DNA of 20,677 bases from a virus: positions 1-20,677 of the IMG/VR virus record IMGVR_UViG_3300020456_000084. The stretch is one strand, 5' to 3'. Under the pieces are notes generated by a model. The model was not told where the DNA came from, made no database searches, and saw only the letters and a list, made by a program, of their open reading frames with translations. Position numbers and translations under genes: made by a program. This document shows positions 13,934 through 20,677 of the stretch, piece by piece (within the stretch, counting starts at the first letter, position 1; the number at the start of each line of letters is the position of its first letter).

Positions 13934-14926
13934 ATGGCTCTCTGGGGTAACGACGCAAACATCCAGACTTTTGGAACGATCACCATTTCCGGTAATACTA
14001 TCACTGGTACTGGTACAACCTTTACTACTGATGTAGAAGTTGGACAGGTCATCCGAATGGGTGTGCGAGGAGGAGTTGGAACATATTATGGTGACGCAGT
14101 AATCACAGCTGTTGCCAGTAATACTTCCTTGACTGTTGGTTCAACTGCTGGTTTGAACCCTGCTGCATTTGGTGCTGGTAGCACCAGTTATGTGGTTGAT
14201 GAGTCTCCAAAATCTGCGGTTTTGGATCACATGTATAGTCAGAAGCATGATACTGAACCGTCATATAGAACGATTGCAGAAGCAACTGCCAGTGAGACCG
14301 TTGCCATTGGTACTCAAGCAATTGGAATCAATGAGTCTGTTGCCACTCTGAATCTGACTGTTGGTGGACATTCAAGACAAGTTCTTGTTCACGATGGTGA
14401 TGTCATTCTCCTTGCTGGTGTCGGTACTGCACTTGCTAGCATCGACCAGACTGCTGGTGTTGGAACAAGTGTTCTCTCAGTTGTAGCACCTCCTGGTGTT
14501 TCTGGTGGTGACACTGTTGATGTTGAAGTTGGTGGTATTGATGTTTCGGCAACGATCTCTAGTATCGGTTCTACAACCGTAAGTCTTGCCTCTACTATTT
14601 CCTCTGCTATTTCTGCAGGCACTCAACTGAACTTTGGAAGTGACAACGTTATCTCCCTCGCATCTGGTCTGACTGCTCAGATCACTGCTGGTGATAACCT
14701 TGAGTTCCAAGCACTTGCTGGTGGATACGATAGAATTGTCTATGGTATCTCTACTTCTACCTCTGGTAATGATACCCAGTATCAGGGTGTCGGTCACCAA
14801 GGATGGGTTGGTGTTACTACATACATTGATATGCACGGTAACTTGAGAGTCAAGAAAGAAACTCTGGTTGCTATGTCTGGAATCTCCACTGGTGAGTTCG
14901 GTATCAACTATCCAACTGATGTCTGA
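13934..14926 (+). CDS. Virion structural protein (MALWGN family)
   Basis: The 330-aa protein starts MALWGNDANIQTFGTITISG, a beginning I recognise from conserved structural proteins of T4-like cyanophages. It is rich in Thr, Ser, Gly and Val with alternating beta-strand patterns (TGTGTTFTTDVEVGQVI, then YYGDAVITAVASNTSLTV). The central part (about 150-250) is low in charge and built of repeated V/T/S strand motifs. The C-terminus (YIDMHGNLRVKKETLVAMSGI) is typical of the family. No membrane segment or enzyme motif is seen. It has its own perfect late promoter, as expected for a virion component lying among replication genes. Its exact place in the particle is not known to me. Confidence 0.8.
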   Translation: MALWGNDANIQTFGTITISGNTITGTGTTFTTDVEVGQVIRMGVRGGVGTYYGDAVITAVASNTSLTVGSTAGLNPAAFGAGSTSYVVDESPKSAVLDHMYSQKHDTEPSYRTIAEATASETVAIGTQAIGINESVATLNLTVGGHSRQVLVHDGDVILLAGVGTALASIDQTAGVGTSVLSVVAPPGVSGGDTVDVEVGGIDVSATISSIGSTTVSLASTISSAISAGTQLNFGSDNVISLASGLTAQITAGDNLEFQALAGGYDRIVYGISTSTSGNDTQYQGVGHQGWVGVTTYIDMHGNLRVKKETLVAMSGISTGEFGINYPTDV

Positions 14927-14936
14927 TATGATGTAA

Positions 14937-15308
14937 ATGAGATTTAATGAATTGAACGATAATAACTATCTCCTTTTTGCCATTAAAAATTATGAGAATC
15001 CTCAAGCAATTACAAAGGAAGACTTCGAAGACGACTTGAAACGTATCAAGTACGTTAAGAGGTTGTTGAAGAGATATAAGAACACGGGTGAGTTGAGGAC
15101 ACATTTGATTCTCAATCACCTGATTGTTCTTTTCAATGTATTTGGAGATGCTACAGTACCTTTGTTATTCTTCAAACTAGATGAAGAGTTATGGTCCTCT
15201 GTGAAATCATTCTTGATGTTCTTGAAGAGAATTCCTGAACTTCCAAAGTCTGATCTCGATCTTATTATTGAGGATGACTATTGTTTAGAACAGTTAAAAT
15301 TGATCTAA
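14937..15308 (+). CDS. Conserved marine-phage hypothetical protein (123 aa)
   Basis: ATG 14937 follows the structural gene by 10 nt. The protein is helical, with FEDDLKRIKYVKRLLKRY, then TGELRTHLILNHLIVLFNVFG and WSSVKSFLMFLKRIP. I recognise this pattern as a family widely conserved in T4-like marine phages without known function. The middle segment HLILNHLIVLFNVFG is hydrophobic but is more likely a buried helix than a membrane segment. The stop overlaps the next start (TAATG). Confidence 0.8.
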   Translation: MRFNELNDNNYLLFAIKNYENPQAITKEDFEDDLKRIKYVKRLLKRYKNTGELRTHLILNHLIVLFNVFGDATVPLLFFKLDEELWSSVKSFLMFLKRIPELPKSDLDLIIEDDYCLEQLKLI

Positions 15309-15502
15309 TGGATAATCGTCTGCAAAAGATAATCAATTATTTTCATGAAGATGCTGGTATGGCAATGCCAGCAAATAATGCGAGTTCGGGTAATATTGCA
15401 GGACTGCCACCAGATCAACCCCCAGTAAAAAAGAGGAAGAGATATATCTACTCTGGCAGAGGGTCGAGAAAATTCTGGATGACAAATAAGAAAAATGGAT
15501 GA
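15308..15502 (+). CDS. Small conserved phage protein (64 aa)
   Basis: ATG 15308 overlaps the preceding stop (TAATG), which selects this start. After a short helix (DNRLQKIINYFHEDAG) comes a flexible Ala/Asn/Gly/Pro segment (MPANNASSGNIAGLPPDQPP) and a strongly basic tail (KKRKRYIYSGRGSRKFW). The PANNxxSGxIAGLPPD type segment recurs in small T4-like cyanophage proteins. The basic end suggests nucleic-acid contact. Function unknown. Confidence 0.75.
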   Translation: MDNRLQKIINYFHEDAGMAMPANNASSGNIAGLPPDQPPVKKRKRYIYSGRGSRKFWMTNKKNG

Positions 15503-15908
15503 CGCACAAGTTAATACGGCTATATTGGAGAGATTAGAAAGAGTTGTAGAATCTTTACAAGATAACTCAGTAAAGATGGGACAGCTACTTGCTGTTCATA
15601 ATGAGAAGTTAGATAAGCAAGATAGAATCGATGCCGTACTCTTTGAAAAAGTAGAGTCAGTGCATAGAGAAGTTAATCGTAGAGCAGACGAGATAAAGAA
15701 GGGTTGTGAAAGAGATATAATGAAGGTGGATAGTAGACTCCGTGAAATGGAGAAGAAGATGTGGACTATCTTCGGAGCACTTGCTGTGGTATCATTCATG
15801 GTTAGTATGCCAGGTCAGAAACTGCTACAGAATTTCTTGACACCTGGATTACAAACGAGTATGATAGAACCAGGTACTGCTTTGGTAAATGAATCTAGTA
15901 GATTCTAA
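15495..15908 (+). CDS. Coiled-coil protein with one membrane segment (137 aa)
   Basis: Residues 1-88 form a long charged helix with heptad-like hydrophobics (AILERLERVVESL, KLDKQDRIDAVLFEKVESV and IMKVDSRLREMEKKM). A hydrophobic segment follows at 90-105 (WTIFGALAVVSFMVSM). The short C-terminal part reads LLQNFLTPGLQ. The order of coiled coil followed by a transmembrane helix resembles XhlA-type proteins that accompany holins, but similar layouts occur in other phage membrane proteins. It overlaps the upstream gene by 8 nt and the primase gene by 20 nt. Confidence 0.75.
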   Translation: MDDAQVNTAILERLERVVESLQDNSVKMGQLLAVHNEKLDKQDRIDAVLFEKVESVHREVNRRADEIKKGCERDIMKVDSRLREMEKKMWTIFGALAVVSFMVSMPGQKLLQNFLTPGLQTSMIEPGTALVNESSRF

Positions 15909-16857
15909 GTATATTGGTTTAATTTCTTCCAGACTAGAAAAATTTAAACGAGTTAAAGCAGGTCTATACAACTGCCGATGTCCTATCTGTGGTGACTCAC
16001 AGAAGAATAAAAGTAAGGCAAGAGGCTACATATACACCATGAAAAATGGTGCTAATTACAAGTGCCACAACTGTGGTGCTTCAATGACTCTTGGTAATTT
16101 TATCAAGCAACTTGATGTGACAATGCATAAAGCATATGTCATGGATAGGTTTAAGGATGGTAAATCTGGAAAGGGATCTTATGTTGAAGAACCTAAGTTT
16201 AATTTTAAGGCACCTACGTTCAAGACCAGTATCGTTCTCCCTCTATGCTCTGAGGTGGAAGCTGGGAGAACCTATCTTGAAAATCGTGGAGTCGATCCCT
16301 CAAAGTTTTATTTTGCAGAGAACTTTAAGGGGTTTGTCAATTCGTACAAACAAACGTTTGGATCGGATGTTCGTCAAGAGTCTAGGATTATAATTCCTTT
16401 GTATCGAAACAAAAACCTAATTGGTTTTCAGGGAAGATCTCTAGGTCCCAGCAAGGTTAAATATATTACCATCATGTTGGATGAGGATGAACCAAAAATT
16501 TTCGGACTTGACGAAATTGATAAAAAACTACCTGTCTATGTGGTCGAAGGACCCTTGGACAGCACTTTCGTTGACAATAGTGTGGCTCTGTGTGGCAGCG
16601 ACGGTGACGTTCGTTGTCTTGATGAGTGCAATCTCGTTTTTGTTTACGATAACGAGCCCCGTAATCGAGAAATCGTTAGAAGGATTGAAGACTGTATCAG
16701 ACGAAATCAAAGCGTCGTAATTTGGCCAGACACAATTAAAGACAAGGATATCAACGATATGTTCCTTTCTGGACATAACGTAATGTCTGTGATAAAATCT
16801 AATACATATGTTGGATTAGAAGCTCTGTTGAAATTTAGGAATTGGAAAAAGGTATGA
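15889..16857 (+). CDS. 61: DNA primase (T4 gp61)
   Basis: Primase makes the short RNA primers for lagging-strand synthesis and works with the gp41 helicase. The N-terminal zinc ribbon is complete: C31-P-I-C34 and C59-H-N-C62, with the same 3/25/3 spacing as in T4 gp61. A TOPRIM catalytic region follows: VYVVEGPLDS supplies the glutamate and LVFVYDNEPRN the acidic loop, then VVIWPDTIKDKDINDM. The length of 322 aa is close to T4 gp61 (342). The gene is placed far from gp41, after the accessory and structural block. Its stop overlaps the nrdA start (ATGA). Confidence 0.93.
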   Translation: MNLVDSKYIGLISSRLEKFKRVKAGLYNCRCPICGDSQKNKSKARGYIYTMKNGANYKCHNCGASMTLGNFIKQLDVTMHKAYVMDRFKDGKSGKGSYVEEPKFNFKAPTFKTSIVLPLCSEVEAGRTYLENRGVDPSKFYFAENFKGFVNSYKQTFGSDVRQESRIIIPLYRNKNLIGFQGRSLGPSKVKYITIMLDEDEPKIFGLDEIDKKLPVYVVEGPLDSTFVDNSVALCGSDGDVRCLDECNLVFVYDNEPRNREIVRRIEDCIRRNQSVVIWPDTIKDKDINDMFLSGHNVMSVIKSNTYVGLEALLKFRNWKKV

Positions 16858-19154
16858 GTAACGGAATCAAGGTAGTCAAGAGAGACGGCAGAGTTGAGTC
16901 TCTTGATTTGGACAAGATGCATAAGATGGTCGATGAGGCATGCAAGGGATTGGCAAATGTTTCTGCCTCTCAGGTAGAAATGAAATCGGGTATTCAGTTC
17001 TATGATGGTATTACAACTGAGGCAATTCAAGAGATCCTGATTCGTGCTGCTTCTGATTTGATCGATTTGGATCATCCAAACTATCAGTTTGTAGCAGCAA
17101 GACTTCTTCTCTTCTCTTTGAGGAAGAGACTGTGGGGTAGGATGCATGAACCAGTATCACTGCAAGAGCATGTGAAGCAGTGTGTTGATAAAGGACTGTA
17201 TGATGCTGCTATCCTGAGAGATTACTCTGATGAAGACTTTCAGAAGTTTGAATCTTGGATTGATTATGGTCGTGACTTTCTCTTTACATATGCTGGATTA
17301 CGGCAGGTTGTGGATAAATACCTAGTACAGGATAGAAGCACTGGAGAAGTCTATGAGACACCACAGTGCATGTACATGCTGATTGCTGCAACTCTGTTTG
17401 CAAAGTATCCTGAAGAGACGAGATTAGATTACGTCCGTAGGTATTACAATGCAATCTCAAAACACAAAATCAACATTCCCACACCTATCATGGCAGGAGT
17501 GCGAACTCCACTTAGACAATTTGCTAGCTGTGTTCTTGTTGATGTTGATGACACCCTCGATAGCATCTTTAGCTCTGATATGGCTATCGGCAGGTATGTT
17601 GCACAAAGGGCGGGAATCGGTATCAACGCAGGCAGAATCCGTGGCATCAACAGTAAGATCCGCGGGGGAGAAGTTCAACACACAGGTGTTGTACCTTTCC
17701 TTAAAAAGTTTGAGTCAACTGTCCGCTGCTGTACACAGAATGGAATTCGTGGTGGCTCAGCAACTGTCCACTTCCCAATCTGGCACCAAGAGATAGAAGA
17801 TATTATTGTTCTTAAGAACAATAAGGGTACAGAAGATAATCGCGTGAGGAAACTTGATTACTCCATCCAGATTTCAAAACTTTTCTACGAACGTTTCATT
17901 ACGGATGGAGAGATTAGCCTGTTCTCACCGCATGATGTTCCGGGACTCTATGATGCTTTTGGTACTGATTCATTTGATGATCTCTATGTGGGCTATGAAC
18001 AAGACGACTCTGTTCCTAGGAAAACTATCGGAGCTCAGAAACTCATTCTTGATCTCCTGAAGGAGAGAGCAGAGACAGGTCGTTTGTATATCATGAACAT
18101 CGACCACTGCAACACTCATAGTTCTTTTGATGATAAGGTTACCATGAGTAACCTGTGCCAAGAGATCACCCTTCCCACAGAACCAGTCGATCACATTGAT
18201 GATTCGAAAGGTGAGATTGCTCTGTGTATTCTATCTGCCATCAACGTTGGTAAGATTACCAAGTTGGAAGATCTAGAAGAACTCTGTGATCTTGCTGTTC
18301 GTGGATTGGAGGAGTTGATTGACTATCAAGATTATCCTGTAGAGGCAGCTGAGAGGAGCACTAAGGCACGTCGATCCCTGGGGGTAGGATTTATTGGTTT
18401 GGCACATTACCTTGCCAAGAACGGTGCAAAATATAACTCTCAGGAAGCATATGAATTGGTACATGACCTGACTGAAGTTTTCCAATTCTGTCTTCTTAAG
18501 TCATCCTGCCAACTTGCAAAAGAGAAAGGACCCTGTGAAGGATTTGATCGTACTAAGTATTCTCGTGGTCTACTGCCACTTGATACATATAAGCAGGAAG
18601 TTGATGAAATTGTACCGCATAGAGTAAAATATGATTGGGAGTATCTTAGATCGTCTATTCAGTTATGGGGATTACGGCACTCAACACTGTCCGCACAAAT
18701 GCCATCGGAGAGCAGTTCCGTTGTGTCAAACGCAACCAACGGAATCGAACCTCCTAGAGGATACCTGTCCATTAAGAAATCAAAGAAAGGACCTCTTAAG
18801 CAAATTGTTCCACAGTATGCCACACTGAAAAACAACTATACCCTGCTCTGGGATATGGAATCCAATGAGGGTTATATTAAGATTGTTGCTATCATGCAGA
18901 AGTTCTTTGACCAGGCTATCAGTGGCAACTGGTCCTATAACCCAGAGAATTATGATGACAATGAGGTTCCCGTTTCGGTCATGGCAAATGATCTTTTGAC
19001 TACATATAAGTATGGTTGGAAAACCAGCTATTACCAAAACACACACGATCTAAAGTCGGATGAAGTAGACGAGGAATCCAAAGAAAAACTGAATAATTTG
19101 TTAGAAACTATTTTAAATTCATCGGAGGAAGATTGTGAGTCTTGTACAATTTAA
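16854..19154 (+). CDS. nrdA: Class Ia ribonucleotide reductase, large subunit (NrdA)
   Basis: NrdA reduces ribonucleoside diphosphates to deoxyribonucleotides with a radical supplied by NrdB. ATG 16854 overlaps the gp61 stop (ATGA) and gives 766 aa; a TTG at 16842 is unlikely. The N-terminal ATP-cone segment KVVKRDGRVESL is present. Catalytic residues are all in place: C226 (ASCVLVD), N433/C435/E437 (SNLCQE), C458 (ALCILS) and the radical-transfer tyrosines Y726-Y727 (SYYQNT). The redox pair of the flexible tail is CESC at residues 761-764, next to the C-terminus. No intein is seen. The 3' end overlaps the start of nrdB by 20 nt. Confidence 0.97.
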   Translation: MSNGIKVVKRDGRVESLDLDKMHKMVDEACKGLANVSASQVEMKSGIQFYDGITTEAIQEILIRAASDLIDLDHPNYQFVAARLLLFSLRKRLWGRMHEPVSLQEHVKQCVDKGLYDAAILRDYSDEDFQKFESWIDYGRDFLFTYAGLRQVVDKYLVQDRSTGEVYETPQCMYMLIAATLFAKYPEETRLDYVRRYYNAISKHKINIPTPIMAGVRTPLRQFASCVLVDVDDTLDSIFSSDMAIGRYVAQRAGIGINAGRIRGINSKIRGGEVQHTGVVPFLKKFESTVRCCTQNGIRGGSATVHFPIWHQEIEDIIVLKNNKGTEDNRVRKLDYSIQISKLFYERFITDGEISLFSPHDVPGLYDAFGTDSFDDLYVGYEQDDSVPRKTIGAQKLILDLLKERAETGRLYIMNIDHCNTHSSFDDKVTMSNLCQEITLPTEPVDHIDDSKGEIALCILSAINVGKITKLEDLEELCDLAVRGLEELIDYQDYPVEAAERSTKARRSLGVGFIGLAHYLAKNGAKYNSQEAYELVHDLTEVFQFCLLKSSCQLAKEKGPCEGFDRTKYSRGLLPLDTYKQEVDEIVPHRVKYDWEYLRSSIQLWGLRHSTLSAQMPSESSSVVSNATNGIEPPRGYLSIKKSKKGPLKQIVPQYATLKNNYTLLWDMESNEGYIKIVAIMQKFFDQAISGNWSYNPENYDDNEVPVSVMANDLLTTYKYGWKTSYYQNTHDLKSDEVDEESKEKLNNLLETILNSSEEDCESCTI

Positions 19155-20322
19155 GACAAACACAGGAGATAATAAGTCAACTGTAAATTCAATGACTGTT
19201 TTCAATAAAGAAGACGTTGATGTAAAAAAACAACCGATGTTCTTTGGTAAACCTTTGGGTATCCAGAGGTATGATTCTTACAAATATCCAATTTTTGAAA
19301 AGTTAACTCAACAGCAGTTATCTTATTTTTGGAGACCAGAAGAAGTGTCCCTGCAAAAGGACAGATCTGATTATCAGATGTTACGTCCAGAGCAAAAGCA
19401 CATCTTCACGTCTAATTTAAAATATCAAATCATGCTTGACTCTGTTCAGGGTCGTGGTCCTGGTATGGCTTTCATGCCATACTGTTCCTTGCCTGAACTT
19501 GAGGCATGCATGAACGTCTGGGAATTTATGGAGATGATCCATAGTCGTTCCTATACGTACATCATTAAGAATGTGTACCCTAATACTAATGAAGTCTTTG
19601 ATACTATTCTAAAGGATGAACAAATTTTAGAAAGAGCGACAGCTGTGACAAGTGCATACGATGATTTCATTAATGCAGCCCACCAATTTGATAATTCTAA
19701 TGAGTGGGTACATGCATTAGAGGGTGTTGATGCAGCACTCACCTCAAGGTATGAACTCAAACGAAAACTTTTCAGAGCCGTTTCCACAGTCAATATCCTG
19801 GAAGGAATTAGGTTCTATGTCTCCTTCGCATGCAGCTTTGCTTTTGGAGAGCTTAAGCTTATGGAAGGATCGGCAAAAATTATTAGTCTCATCGCCAGGG
19901 ATGAGAATCAACACTTGGTAATTACTCAGAACATCCTCAATAACTGGAGAAAGGGTGATGATCCTGAGATGAAGCAGATTATGAAAGAAGAAGAACAGTG
20001 GTTATATCAACAATTTAAAAATACAGTGGATCAAGAACGTCGTTGGGCGGAGTATCTGTTCAAAGAAGGTTCTATGATTGGTTTGAATGACAAACTGCTT
20101 TGTCAGTATGTTGAATGGATTGCTAATCGCAGATTGAAAGCAATCGGATTAGATCCCATTTATGATATCTCTGCTAAGAATAATCCTCTGCCTTGGACAC
20201 AACACTGGATCTCTTCCAAGGGATTGCAGGTTGCTCCTCAGGAGACTGAGGTTGAATCTTATGTTGTAGGTGGTATCAAACAAGATGTCAAAGCAAACAC
20301 ATTCTCAGGATTCAAACTTTGA
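19135..20322 (+). CDS. nrdB: Class Ia ribonucleotide reductase, small subunit (NrdB)
   Basis: NrdB carries the diiron-tyrosyl radical used by NrdA. I chose GTG 19135 because GGAGG (19124-19128) lies at ideal spacing. An ATG at 19192 would give an N-terminus closer in length to E. coli NrdB and remains possible. With the GTG start the iron ligands are D102, E133, H136, E239, E257 and H260, and the radical tyrosine is Y140 in EMIHSRSY. All are intact, so the enzyme should use the normal Fe/Tyr mechanism. There is an insertion between the first and second ligand pairs compared with E. coli. The C-terminus ends DVKANTFSGFKL, the expected NrdA-binding tail. Confidence 0.96.
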   Translation: MSLVQFKTNTGDNKSTVNSMTVFNKEDVDVKKQPMFFGKPLGIQRYDSYKYPIFEKLTQQQLSYFWRPEEVSLQKDRSDYQMLRPEQKHIFTSNLKYQIMLDSVQGRGPGMAFMPYCSLPELEACMNVWEFMEMIHSRSYTYIIKNVYPNTNEVFDTILKDEQILERATAVTSAYDDFINAAHQFDNSNEWVHALEGVDAALTSRYELKRKLFRAVSTVNILEGIRFYVSFACSFAFGELKLMEGSAKIISLIARDENQHLVITQNILNNWRKGDDPEMKQIMKEEEQWLYQQFKNTVDQERRWAEYLFKEGSMIGLNDKLLCQYVEWIANRRLKAIGLDPIYDISAKNNPLPWTQHWISSKGLQVAPQETEVESYVVGGIKQDVKANTFSGFKL

Positions 20323-20458
20323 GTGGGATATTGAAGAACTAAAAAAAGCATATATCGATGCAGCAGAACACTCACGAATGGAGAGAAGAGTATCGACAGA
20401 TGAAGTCGAAGACTCTAACCAAGAGGCAGATAGAACTACTGGAGAACGGTCCAGATAG
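20285..20458 (+). CDS. Small ORF overlapping nrdB and the next gene (57 aa)
   Basis: ATG 20285 lies 38 nt before the nrdB stop. The first 34 residues (MSKQTHSQDSNFEWDIEELKK, then AYIDAAEHSRME) look like a real acidic/helical protein. The rest overlaps the following ORF by 101 nt in another frame and is low in complexity (Glu, Arg, Thr, Ser). It could be a small gene, or the 5' part of a gene joined to the next ORF by a +1 frameshift. Confidence 0.45.
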   Translation: MSKQTHSQDSNFEWDIEELKKAYIDAAEHSRMERRVSTDEVEDSNQEADRTTGERSR

Positions 20459-20585
20459 TCTATCTGCTAGTTGGGTTCTTATGGCTATGCATGGTGATTG
20501 GAAAAGAATGAAAGGTATCAAACCAGATCCAGAACCACCTAATTGTCAGTCATCACTAAAAGAATTTTATAAAAGGCATTTCTAA
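20358..20585 (+). CDS. Conserved small cyanophage protein (75 aa)
   Basis: The segment TLTKRQIELLENGPDSLSASW followed by VLMAMHGDWKRMKGIKPDPEPP resembles a small protein I associate with the nrdB region of T4-like cyanophages. ATG 20358 has no clear ribosome-binding site and lies deep inside the previous ORF, so the true start is uncertain. The frame is open upstream only from 20343, after a TAA at 20340. No function is known to me. Confidence 0.7.
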   Translation: MQQNTHEWREEYRQMKSKTLTKRQIELLENGPDSLSASWVLMAMHGDWKRMKGIKPDPEPPNCQSSLKEFYKRHF

Positions 20586-20591
20586 TGTAAA

Positions 20592-20677
20592 ATGAAACCA
20601 GTAGTACTAGCAGCATGCTTTACTCCACTTGTTATTATCTACATAGTAATGAAGCTCGCCGTCTGGCTTTCTGCCGT
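20592..20677 (+). CDS. Small membrane protein, 3' partial
   Basis: The frame from ATG 20592 runs off the window after 28 codons (MKPVVLAACFTPLVIIYIVM, then KLAVWLSA). Almost the whole visible part is hydrophobic, consistent with a signal anchor or a single transmembrane helix. It begins 6 nt after the previous stop. The family cannot be named from this fragment. Confidence 0.6.
   Translation, partial: MKPVVLAACFTPLVIIYIVMKLAVWLSA

Noticed and set aside
16707-17147. Minus-strand open frame of 146 aa across gp61 and nrdA
   Set aside because: It is antisense to two certain genes, with no recognisable protein pattern.
20341-20347. A7 run as a -1 ribosomal slippery site
   Set aside because: A -1 shift leads into the wrong frame. 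The downstream ORF is in the +1 frame relative to the upstream one.
1-20677. CRISPR array, insertion sequence or attachment site
   Set aside because: No regularly spaced repeats, transposase, integrase or terminal inverted repeats were seen by eye anywhere in the window.

Overview
The window is a piece of a T4-like cyanophage genome, a myovirus of marine Synechococcus or Prochlorococcus. The evidence is T4-type replication genes (gp43, UvsX, gp41, gp61) and a class Ia ribonucleotide reductase (NrdA/NrdB) interleaved with cyanophage-typical genes: Hsp20, a MazG-like pyrophosphohydrolase, a beta-class DNA methylase, and a structural protein starting MALWGN. All genes are on the + strand and packed tightly, often with ATGA or TAATG stop/start overlaps. 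The intermediate-to-low GC leans towards a Synechococcus host, but this is only an impression.

Layout. Positions 1-2069 hold the end of a DNA methyltransferase and a ParB-like gene that has its own consensus sigma70-type promoter (TTGACA-17-TATAAT, 763-791). Positions 2070-2727 hold hsp20 flanked by two intrinsic terminators, and each terminator overlaps a phage promoter signal. Positions 2728-8808 form the replication operon: two small tandem paralogues, DNA polymerase gp43, two small ORFs (54 and 56 aa), UvsX, helicase gp41 and a 105-aa protein. Positions 8811-9819 hold mazG and three small genes. Positions 9803-13634 hold an accessory block: a 287-aa protein with a PD-(D/E)XK-like signature, a 393-aa protein with DNA/RNA-ligase-like motifs (KWDG, EGFV, YKFV), an NMNAT-like nucleotidyltransferase whose first ten residues match the T4 capsid-targeting/gp21-cleavage peptide, and a protein with a canonical EF-hand loop. 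Positions 13687-15908 hold a 65-aa hydrophobic protein, a virion structural protein behind a perfect TATAAATA late promoter, and three small conserved proteins, one with a coiled coil plus a membrane segment. Positions 15889-20322 hold primase gp61, nrdA and nrdB. Two strongly overlapping small ORFs and the start of a membrane protein finish the window.

How the genes work together. Early (host-like) promoters appear to drive the ParB-like gene and the replication operon. That operon supplies polymerase, recombinase, helicase and, further along, primase, while NrdAB and MazG shape the nucleotide pool. Late promoters (NATAAATA type) are embedded in front of hsp20, the EF-hand gene and the structural gene, so these can be expressed late within a mainly early/middle region.

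The most promising novelty is the 9803-13634 block. A nuclease-like, a ligase-like and an NMNAT-like enzyme are adjacent, at least one late promoter lies inside the block, and the NMNAT-like enzyme carries what looks like a capsid-targeting tag. This raises the possibility that an enzyme of nucleic-acid repair or NAD metabolism is packaged in the virion and injected with the DNA. That is inference from motifs only.
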